This document shows, one piece after another, positions 5,231 through 11,190 of a stretch of DNA of 12,530 nucleotides. Every line of letters starts with the position of its first letter. Positions within the stretch are counted from its first letter, which is position 1. The position numbers and the translations under genes were made by a program. Under the pieces are notes generated by a model. It searched no databases and was not told the origin of the DNA. It was given only the letters and a program-made list of their open reading frames with translations. This DNA comes from Cyanobacteria bacterium OH_SFB_17. GTDB taxonomy: Bacteria > Cyanobacteriota > Vampirovibrionia > Gastranaerophilales > Gastranaerophilaceae. Location: positions 1 through 12,530 of the forward strand of contig JAEWYI010000068.1 of NCBI GenBank assembly GCA_023395735.1, read 5' to 3'.

Positions 5231-7006
5231 GTGTAAGGTCGGTTTGCAAGAATCATCGTTTTTGTCAATTTTTCCGTCAAAATCGTTGTCTATTCCATCC
5301 GAGCAGGAGCCGATTGATTCAGGTGCTTCTGCTCTGGCGTTGTATTTTAGCCATTTGTCAGGAGTTCTTTTCCAGAGATAAAGAAAAAAGTTTTTGTAAA
5401 AAATTGCTATATCTTTATCTTTTATTATTACCATATTTTCATCGTTTGCATTTTCTCCGCTTTTTGAAAAATTCATTGAACCTGCAATTGTATATTCATC
5501 GTCTATTATTATTGATTTAGAATGTAATTTGCCTGCAAAAATTTCTGTTTTTACTTGAATACCTGCGTTTCTCAACTGTTTTATTTTTGAAGCAGGAGTG
5601 TGGGTATTTGTTGCATCAAGCAGAATTTTTATTGAAACTCCTCTGGAATGTGCTTTTATAAGGCTTTCGTTTAAATCCTTTCTGGTGATTAAAAAGGCAG
5701 GCATGTAAATATATTTCTTTGAATTTTCTATAAGAGGAATAACTTCTTTTTCGATGGCTTTTTCTTTTGGAGAAAAATAAACTATAAAATTTTCGCTATC
5801 GAACTCTTCCTTTTTTATTTTTTTCTTTTTGTTGTGAAATTTTCCCAAATACATCTGTTCAAATTCTTGTGAGTAAATTTGTGCAATATCTTTTGAATCG
5901 ATAAATATAACAATATTCGAGTTGAAACCTGACATGTCTGTTGCGCTTATGTTTGCGGAGCCTGTGAGAACTTTTTTATTGTCAAATATAAAAAATTTGT
6001 CGTGCATAATTGCGTTTGTAAGGTCGTGGTTGTTTTGAAGCAAAATATTTGAAAGATAGCTTGTATCAGGATAAATGTTTGAATTTTTCAAGTCGGAATC
6101 GTATACAAACCTTATTTTAACTCCTCTTGTTTGTGCATTTTGAAGCGCTTTTTGTATTTTGGGAATTTTTGTGTAGCCATAAATTGCAAAGTCGATAGAG
6201 TCTTTGGATAAATCAATTTCTTTTACAAGTTCTTTGCAAAGAGTTGTTTCGCAGTTGTTTGTGGGCTTTAAAATTCTTGTAAAATCAGTAAGGAAAATTT
6301 TTATGTTATTTTTGCTGAAAATTAGAGGCGGCTGTGCTATATCAGGAATTGTGTCGTTAAAATTTATGTCATAATCTTTTTTACCTTTTTTGTAAAAATG
6401 TTTATTTTTTTTGTTTTTAAGGTGGCAAAATTTACAAGGCTTTGCATCTTTTGGGATTTGAGAAAGTGGTATTATTTGAGAATTGTGAGCCAGAAGTCCG
6501 TATTTGCAGTCAAGTTTGTGGTATTTAAAGCTTTTGTTGTTAAATATTCTAAGGTTGAGTTTTCTAACTTTTTCAAGGTTTTGCTTGAATTTTTTATCCT
6601 CAAGTTTTCCTTTTTTTATTGCAAACCCTTCGTTGTATATTATTTTTTCGTAGTCTTTGTTGTTAACGTATATTTTGGAATTTTTTAGAGAGATTTTTTT
6701 ATTTTCAAGCGTGTCTTTAGCTAAATTCATTGAAAGAAAACCAAGTCCGAGAGCATCTTCTTTGGATATTTTCAATGTTTTTGCTAAATCTGTTTGCTCT
6801 TCTGAGGGTTTTGTCGAAAAGGTTTCAAAATCAAGTAAAATTTCTTCTGCGTCGTCTTCTTTTCCATTAGAATTAAGGTCTACAACGATATCATTTGGTG
6901 CATTTATTTTTAAAATTGAAAATTCGGTATTTTTTTTTGTTTCGAATGCTAAAAATACTAAAAATGAGGCAATCAAAAGAAATACAGAAAAAATTTTCCC
7001 TTTCAA
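5204..7006 (-). CDS. Membrane-anchored/exported PLD-superfamily protein, two HKD motifs
   Basis: The 600-residue protein carries both halves of a phospholipase-D-superfamily active site: H335/K337/D342 followed by GSANIS, and H495/K497/D502 followed by GSMNFS. Such enzymes cleave phosphodiesters in phospholipids or nucleic acids. A hydrophobic segment (5-21) acts as signal peptide or anchor, placing the enzyme outside the cytoplasm. Extra motifs include an EF-hand-like loop (43-54, D-x-N-x-N-G), an Ada-like zinc motif (H163, C167, C191, C194), a Cys pair (C252, C257) and a C-terminal DGIDNDFDGKID stretch between C568 and C587, as in MopE-type metal-binding proteins. The start is TTG: an in-frame TAG lies two codons upstream, the next Met is residue 93, and AAAGGA sits 7 bases before it. 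It follows the deacetylase gene by 12 bases. It is Lys/Asn-rich. Substrate unknown; nuclease or lipase are both possible. Confidence 0.9.
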   Translation of the reverse strand: MKGKIFSVFLLIASFLVFLAFETKKNTEFSILKINAPNDIVVDLNSNGKEDDAEEILLDFETFSTKPSEEQTDLAKTLKISKEDALGLGFLSMNLAKDTLENKKISLKNSKIYVNNKDYEKIIYNEGFAIKKGKLEDKKFKQNLEKVRKLNLRIFNNKSFKYHKLDCKYGLLAHNSQIIPLSQIPKDAKPCKFCHLKNKKNKHFYKKGKKDYDINFNDTIPDIAQPPLIFSKNNIKIFLTDFTRILKPTNNCETTLCKELVKEIDLSKDSIDFAIYGYTKIPKIQKALQNAQTRGVKIRFVYDSDLKNSNIYPDTSYLSNILLQNNHDLTNAIMHDKFFIFDNKKVLTGSANISATDMSGFNSNIVIFIDSKDIAQIYSQEFEQMYLGKFHNKKKKIKKEEFDSENFIVYFSPKEKAIEKEVIPLIENSKKYIYMPAFLITRKDLNESLIKAHSRGVSIKILLDATNTHTPASKIKQLRNAGIQVKTEIFAGKLHSKSIIIDDEYTIAGSMNFSKSGENANDENMVIIKDKDIAIFYKNFFLYLWKRTPDKWLKYNARAEAPESIGSCSDGIDNDFDGKIDKNDDSCKPTLHKKTLAKIK

Positions 7007-7013
7007 TTTCTAT

Positions 7014-7019
7014 TCCTTT
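7014..7019 (-). promoter_or_regulatory. Ribosome-binding site fixing the PLD gene's TTG start
   Basis: Read on the minus strand, AAAGGA lies 7 bases before TTG (7006-7004). It directly abuts the deacetylase stop codon (7021-7019), with which it shares one base, so the two genes are probably translationally coupled. Confidence 0.65.
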
Positions 7020-7867
7020 CAATTTTTATAGTTTGTTATTTCAAAACCGAGTCGTTCAATCTTATCTTTGAGGTCTGAGTTTTGTGTTATTAAAAATTCA
7101 TTTTTGTGCTGATTTTTAATGTTTGTTTCATAAGAACATGGGTGGATAAGCGCTTCTGTGACAGTGTTATCTTGTTTGATAGCAGCTAGCCCATGGTAAA
7201 GCGTTTTGTCGTTCATCATCCCTGTGTAGCCGACTCCGATTAGAAAATCGTTAGTTTTAAGATCATATTTTTTTAGCACTTTTTTATTTGTTTTAGAAAA
7301 CGAGTTTAGCAAAATTATTTTCAGAATATTCGGCGGATATTTTAAATTTAAATGTAGTTTTATATCCGACACAAAGTAAGGTTTTTCAAATTGAGTTCTT
7401 ATTTGTTTGATTCCGTATTCGTTAGCCAATTTACAAGTTAATTCAAATATATTAGGGATTCCGTGAACATGAACGTGAGAATCTATATGATCAACTTTTG
7501 TGTATTTCAAAACTTTTTCGATTTGGAGCCTGAATTCTGCTTCTACCTGTTCTAAAAATAGCGAGTCATTTGATTTTAGGATTAATTTTAAATAGCCGTT
7601 GTTGAAGTTTCCACTAAGGTTGGTTAAAGTGGAAGCTTTTGTAAAATCTAAAAGCGATTGTCCTTCTATAATGTTGAGGTGAACCCCGATTCCAAGGTTC
7701 GGGCATTCTGGTATTATTTCATTCACAGCGGCCTCAAAGGCTTCTCCGTTTGCGCAAATGCTTGCGCTTGTGAGGAATCCACTGTTATAACCTTCTAAAA
7801 CCGCTTTGTTAAAAGCTTTAGACATTCCAAAGTCGTCTGCATTAAGTATGAATTTTTTGTTACTCAA
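7019..7867 (-). CDS. ChbG/YdjC/HpnK-family carbohydrate deacetylase
   Basis: The 282-residue protein is a YdjC-type deacetylase, a metal-dependent enzyme removing N-acetyl groups from amino sugars. The signature is NADDFG (9-14, metal-binding Asp), GVHLN (61-65, metal-binding His63), HIDSHVHVH (127-135, metal-binding and catalytic His/Asp) and the ALIHP motif near residues 239-243. Known members act on chitooligosaccharides (ChbG), hopanoid intermediates (HpnK) or undecaprenyl-phosphate-GalNAc (NaxD). The start is TTG with AAGGA 9 bases upstream; the next Met (residue 15) would delete the metal-binding motif. No signal peptide, so cytoplasmic. It is first in a two-gene operon with the PLD gene and diverges from a polyprenyl-phosphate glycosyltransferase, which favours a NaxD-like role. 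Substrate assignment is inference. Confidence 0.9.
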   Translation of the reverse strand: MSNKKFILNADDFGMSKAFNKAVLEGYNSGFLTSASICANGEAFEAAVNEIIPECPNLGIGVHLNIIEGQSLLDFTKASTLTNLSGNFNNGYLKLILKSNDSLFLEQVEAEFRLQIEKVLKYTKVDHIDSHVHVHGIPNIFELTCKLANEYGIKQIRTQFEKPYFVSDIKLHLNLKYPPNILKIILLNSFSKTNKKVLKKYDLKTNDFLIGVGYTGMMNDKTLYHGLAAIKQDNTVTEALIHPCSYETNIKNQHKNEFLITQNSDLKDKIERLGFEITNYKN

Positions 7868-7876
7868 ATTATTTTT

Positions 7877-7881
7877 TCCTT
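7877..7881 (-). promoter_or_regulatory. Ribosome-binding site fixing the deacetylase TTG start
   Basis: AAGGA on the minus strand lies 9 bases before TTG (7867-7865). Together with the NADDFG motif immediately downstream it excludes a later start. Confidence 0.6.
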
Positions 7882-7906
7882 GCCCTTATTTCATAATTAT
7901 TATAAT
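7880..7906 (+). promoter_or_regulatory. Divergent promoter region, glycosyltransferase / deacetylase
   Basis: On the plus strand TTGCCC (7880-7885) precedes TATAAT (7901-7906) by 15 bases, a short spacer; the shifted box TAATAT (7903-7908) would restore 17. On the minus strand TATAAT reads from 7904 to 7899, overlapping the plus-strand box, but has no clear -35. The 77-base interval between the two starts must hold both promoters, so the two directions may compete for polymerase. Confidence 0.4.
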
Positions 7907-7944
7907 ATAAATAAGAAAAGAAAGTTGAATTTGGGCGGGAAAAA

Positions 7945-8898
7945 ATGAAAAAACCTACTTTAGCGATTATAATTCCTTGTTTTAATGAAGAACTGCTTGT
8001 TGAAAGTACTGTAAAAAGTCTCTTTGAAGTTATAAATTCTTTGATAGATAAAGACAAAATTCAGCAAGACAGCTACGTCTACATTGTTGATGACGGGTCA
8101 AGCGATTCCACTTGGTCAATAATTGAAAAATTGCACAAAGAAAATTCGTTGGTAAAAGGGGTTAGGTTTGTTAAAAATTATGGCAACCAAAAAGCGCTTA
8201 TGGCTGGTCTTTTGGGAGTTCGTGATATAGGTTGTGATTGTGTTGTTTCGATTGATGCCGACCTTCAGCAAGATCAGTGGGCGATAGAGCGTTTTGTGGA
8301 TAAATTTGTAGAAGGATACGATATCGTTTCAGGTATAAGAAACGGTAGAGAAACAGATTCGTTTTTCAAAAAATATACGGCTTTGTTTTTCTACAAGTTA
8401 ATGAATCTTTTGGGTGCAAAAATTCCTGTAAATCATTCAGATTACAGATTAGTAAGCAAACGTGCTCTTGATATCTTGGCTCAGTATACAGAAAAACAAT
8501 TGTTCTTGAGAGGATTTTTCCACGAATTAGGTCTGAAAACAGCTTACGTGAGTTTTGATGTTAAGCCGAGAATGTTGGGAAAATCAAAGTTTAATTTCAT
8601 AAGCCTTTTGGGATTAGCATTAAACGGAATTACTTCGTTCAGCATTGTTCCGCTTCGAGTGATTGCTGTTTTGGGATTTTTTATGGCGTTATTCAGTTTT
8701 GGCTTGGGGTTAGAGGTTCTTTATGAAAAAATATTCTTTAACTCGACTCCAAAAGGTTGGGCAACTCAGATAGTTATGCTTGCTTTTTTTGGAGGTATAC
8801 AACTTTTCTGTCTGGGAATAATCGGCGAGTATTTGGGACAGGTTTATCGGGAAGTTAAAGCAAGACCAAGATATATTAAAGATATTGAATTGTATTAA
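7945..8898 (+). CDS. GT2 polyprenyl-phosphate glycosyltransferase (GtrB/ArnC/FlmF2-like)
   Basis: The 317-residue membrane enzyme transfers a sugar from a nucleotide donor to a polyprenyl phosphate at the inner membrane. The GT-A domain shows IIIPCFNEE (8-16), VDDGSSDST (48-56) and the metal-binding DAD in SIDADLQQD (102-110; D104, D106). The RMLGKSKFN stretch (209-217) matches the R-x-x-GxSK region before the membrane part of DPM1-like enzymes. Two C-terminal transmembrane segments lie at about 236-258 and 274-296. ATG at 7945 has an unusual G-rich upstream stretch (GGGCGGG, 7933-7939) instead of AGGAGG. Divergent to a ChbG/NaxD-type deacetylase, it may make a lipid-linked amino sugar for later transfer to lipid A or another envelope glycan. 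The transferred sugar is not readable from sequence. A strong terminator follows. Confidence 0.92.
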   Translation: MKKPTLAIIIPCFNEELLVESTVKSLFEVINSLIDKDKIQQDSYVYIVDDGSSDSTWSIIEKLHKENSLVKGVRFVKNYGNQKALMAGLLGVRDIGCDCVVSIDADLQQDQWAIERFVDKFVEGYDIVSGIRNGRETDSFFKKYTALFFYKLMNLLGAKIPVNHSDYRLVSKRALDILAQYTEKQLFLRGFFHELGLKTAYVSFDVKPRMLGKSKFNFISLLGLALNGITSFSIVPLRVIAVLGFFMALFSFGLGLEVLYEKIFFNSTPKGWATQIVMLAFFGGIQLFCLGIIGEYLGQVYREVKARPRYIKDIELY

Positions 8899-8900
8899 TA

Positions 8901-8932
8901 AAAAAAACCTTCTTGAAAAAGAAGGTTTTTTT
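8901..8932. terminator. Bidirectional terminator, glycosyltransferase / small membrane protein
   Basis: A 14-bp perfect stem runs from A8901 to T8914 and from A8919 to T8932 (core ACCTTCTT/AAGAAGGT) around a GAAA tetraloop. T-runs of seven occur on both strands. It starts 2 bases after the glycosyltransferase stop and lies 19 bases beyond the stop of the convergent minus-strand gene, so it serves both. Confidence 0.93.
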
Positions 8933-8951
8933 ATATTAAAAATTAAATTTG

Positions 8952-9350
8952 TTAGCTTTTTGCTATTTCTACTGAATCTCCAGCCTCACTTACTGTTTTT
9001 TTGTGAGGAATAAGTTTTTTTGTACTTGTTTCAACCCAGTCTGCAAATTTCGCTACATAGTTTTTTGCGACAGCAAGCTTTTTGGAGCCTTCAGGCATTT
9101 TTTCAAGTACCGTAATATTTTTCAATGCTGTTTTTCTTAATGCAACTGCACCGCCACCGACAGCAGCAGTTAACAAGATTAACTTTCCGATAAAACCGAG
9201 GAACCCTCCGTCTTTTTTTCTATGCGGCGGTTGGATATCTGCCATAACTTGCGGTAGGGCATACAATCCCGGACTGTATAATTGTTCTTGCGAAACCCTA
9301 TCCATTGCACCTGCAACGCCAAAATTTACTCCTGAAGCGGGACTTACCAT
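8952..9350 (-). CDS. Small single-pass membrane protein of unknown function
   Basis: I do not recognise this 132-residue protein. Residues 1-55 are polar with Gly, Ser, Pro and Tyr (VSPASGVNFGVAG near the start, then YSPGLYALP). A KKDGG turn leads to one glycine-rich hydrophobic segment at about 60-78 (GFIGKLILLTAAVGGGAVAL). The C-terminal half is basic and probably helical, ending near EAGDSVEIAKS. I placed the start at ATG 9350, not the upstream in-frame ATG at 9380, because a perfect AGGAGGT lies 8 bases before it. There is no cleavable signal peptide; it may be a single-pass inner-membrane protein. It is monocistronic, between the symporter gene and a bidirectional terminator. The strong ribosome-binding site and clean terminator argue that it is a real gene. 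Confidence 0.7.
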   Translation of the reverse strand: MVSPASGVNFGVAGAMDRVSQEQLYSPGLYALPQVMADIQPPHRKKDGGFLGFIGKLILLTAAVGGGAVALRKTALKNITVLEKMPEGSKKLAVAKNYVAKFADWVETSTKKLIPHKKTVSEAGDSVEIAKS

Positions 9351-9358
9351 AAGAAGGT

Positions 9359-9365
9359 ACCTCCT
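9359..9365 (-). promoter_or_regulatory. Consensus Shine-Dalgarno site of the small membrane protein
   Basis: AGGAGGT on the minus strand is fully complementary to the 16S rRNA tail, with an 8-base spacer to ATG 9350. It falls inside the longer reading frame from 9380 and so decides against that start. Confidence 0.8.
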
Positions 9366-9484
9366 AATTTTTAAACACATGTTTATAAAAACACAATTGA
9401 ATCACAAATTGACACAACTTAGCCAAATATAGCTACAATCATGTAAAATTGCGGATTACAAGCTATTCTACAGCTTAACAAAAC

Positions 9485-11002
9485 TTAATTATTTTTGAAC
9501 CAAATTTTGTTAAAGTTTAAACCTACAGAGTATTTTTTGCAATATTTTATTAAATCAAATTTAAGTTCTTTAGCCAAGAAATACATTGCCAAGCAGTTTG
9601 GAACAGCCATTCCAAGCATCATTGAATCTGTAAGGTCGATGATTGTCTTGATATTCATAACTGAACCTAAAACTGTAAATCCGCAAAACATTATTTGATA
9701 AAACAGTGTTCTTTTTTTGCCTTCTCCGACTATGTAATTCCAAGCTTTTTGTCCGTAATAAGCCCAAGTGATAAGTGTTGTAAGGGCAAAAAGAATTACA
9801 ACAACAGAAAGCACGTATTTGAACCAAGGGAAAGTCGCTTCAAAAGCTGAAGAGGTAAGTTCTATTCCAGAAACCCCTTGTGAATAATTTTCGTATACTC
9901 CTGACGAGATTATGATACCTGCTGTAAGCATACATACCAAACCAGTTAAAAACGGTTCTAAAAGAGCGATAAAGCCTTGAGAAATTGGTTCTTCTGTTTG
10001 TGCGGTAGCGTAGGCAATAGGCGCAGAACCTGTACCTGCTTCGTTTGTTTGAACAGAACGTCTTAAACCTAAAATTATCAACCCGACGACTCCGCCTGCA
10101 AAAGATTGAGGATGAAACGCTTCTGTTATAGAAACGTAAAAAGCGTGAGGCAAGTTTTGCCAGTTTGCGATTAATATAACAACGCCGGCTGCAAGATATA
10201 AGTAAACCATAAAAGGAACCGCAGTCATTGCAACTTTTGTTATTGATTTGATACCGCCGATGATGATTAGACCCATCAAAATTGCGCAAATAAGTCCTAT
10301 TAGCCAGTTATATCCATATAAAAAGCCGGATTCGCCGCCTGCTATATTTATAATTTGCATTGTTGTTTGGTTAATTTGAACCATGTTTCCGCCGGTAAGA
10401 GCGCCACCAATACACATATAAGCAAAAACAACCGCCAAAGGTTGACCAAGCCAACGCATTTTCATTCTTGTCAATCCGTGTGCTATAAAATGCATAGGTC
10501 CGCCTGAAATTGTACCGTCAGAGTTTATTTTTCTATATTTTAATGAAAGCGAAACTTCCGCAAATTTTAAAGCCATACCCATTACGGCACCGAACATTAT
10601 CCAAAAAGCTGCTCCAGGGCCGCCGATTGAAATAGAAATCGCTACCCCTGCAATTGTTCCAAGCCCTACTGTACCGCAAAGTGCTGCAATAAGAGCTCCA
10701 AAAGGAGAAATTTCTCCACCCGCATCGTCTTCTTTGGGCTTTTTTAACAAATCAACAGAGTGTTTTAGTCCCCAGATGGCAATTCCTCTGAAGTATAAGC
10801 TGAAAAATATTCCTGCTGCTAATATCCATAAAATTATTACGGGAACTTGGTTGCCGAAAATATTTACAGGGAAAAACATAATTGAAGAAACTTTGTTTGA
10901 TACAGGCGCAACATATTTTGCGATTTGCGAATCAAGGTCAAATGCAAATGATTGTTGTATTGTAAGCATAAATGCACTCAGTGTTAAAAAAAGTTTTTTC
11001 AT
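9485..11002 (-). CDS. AGCS-family sodium:amino-acid symporter
   Basis: The 505-residue polytopic inner-membrane protein imports alanine, glycine or a related amino acid with Na+. AGCS landmarks are GTVGLGTIAGVA (110-121) followed by GGPGAAFW (127-134), and TNEAGTGSAP (319-328) followed by PISQGF (339-344), parts of the substrate and cation pathway. About ten hydrophobic segments follow residue 50. The family's usual G-N-I/L in the first motif is GTI here. The N-terminus (MKKLFLTLSAFML, then SFA before F21) resembles a cleavable signal peptide. ATG at 11002 has AAGGA 7 bases upstream. The gene is apparently monocistronic; the 134 bases between it and the next minus-strand gene show only weak hairpins and no clear terminator. 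Substrate not resolved. Confidence 0.95.
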   Translation of the reverse strand: MKKLFLTLSAFMLTIQQSFAFDLDSQIAKYVAPVSNKVSSIMFFPVNIFGNQVPVIILWILAAGIFFSLYFRGIAIWGLKHSVDLLKKPKEDDAGGEISPFGALIAALCGTVGLGTIAGVAISISIGGPGAAFWIMFGAVMGMALKFAEVSLSLKYRKINSDGTISGGPMHFIAHGLTRMKMRWLGQPLAVVFAYMCIGGALTGGNMVQINQTTMQIINIAGGESGFLYGYNWLIGLICAILMGLIIIGGIKSITKVAMTAVPFMVYLYLAAGVVILIANWQNLPHAFYVSITEAFHPQSFAGGVVGLIILGLRRSVQTNEAGTGSAPIAYATAQTEEPISQGFIALLEPFLTGLVCMLTAGIIISSGVYENYSQGVSGIELTSSAFEATFPWFKYVLSVVVILFALTTLITWAYYGQKAWNYIVGEGKKRTLFYQIMFCGFTVLGSVMNIKTIIDLTDSMMLGMAVPNCLAMYFLAKELKFDLIKYCKKYSVGLNFNKIWFKNN

Positions 11003-11056
11003 TAAAAATTCCTTCTACTTCAAACTATTCGTATTTATTAATCGTACCAAAAACAT

Positions 11057-11062
11057 ATTATA
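11057..11062 (-). promoter_or_regulatory. Possible -10 box of the symporter gene
   Basis: TATAAT reads on the minus strand from 11062 to 11057, 55 bases before the symporter ATG. No convincing -35 box lies at 16-18 bases; TTGTAA (11081-11076) is only 13 away. Tentative. Confidence 0.35.
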
Positions 11063-11093
11063 ATTAGAATTTACTTTACAAAATCTTTGCAAA

Positions 11094-11124
11094 TTGCAGT
11101 ATTATTTATAATAAACTGTATAAT
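11094..11124 (+). promoter_or_regulatory. Candidate promoter of the TPR gene
   Basis: TTGCAG (11094-11099) and a perfect TATAAT (11119-11124) are 19 bases apart, predicting a start near 11131 and a leader of about 60 bases. A second TATAAT at 11157-11162, without a good -35, is an alternative that would give a leader of only about 22 bases. Confidence 0.4.
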
Positions 11125-11190
11125 CAGCTAGTTTTTAATTTTTGTTTTTGCTTTAATATAATTATTGGCATCAGGACTGAGGGGGCATTT

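Noticed and set aside
6398..6688. Plus-strand 96-codon open frame rich in Phe and Val
   Set aside because: It is antisense to the Lys-rich PLD gene; poly-Lys codons read in reverse give Phe-rich frames, and no ribosome-binding site or family match supports it.
9351..9380. N-terminal extension of the small membrane protein from ATG 9380
   Set aside because: A perfect AGGAGGT site inside this stretch points to ATG 9350 as the real start.
9420..9476. Several short inverted repeats (TAGC/GCTA, TGTAA/TTACA, AAGCT/AGCTT) after the symporter gene
   Set aside because: Stems are only 4-5 bp and lack T-runs; they do not amount to a terminator or an RNA gene.
9840..10289. Minus-strand 149-codon open frame rich in Arg, Ser and Cys
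   Set aside because: It overlaps the well-supported symporter in another frame and shows shadow-like composition.
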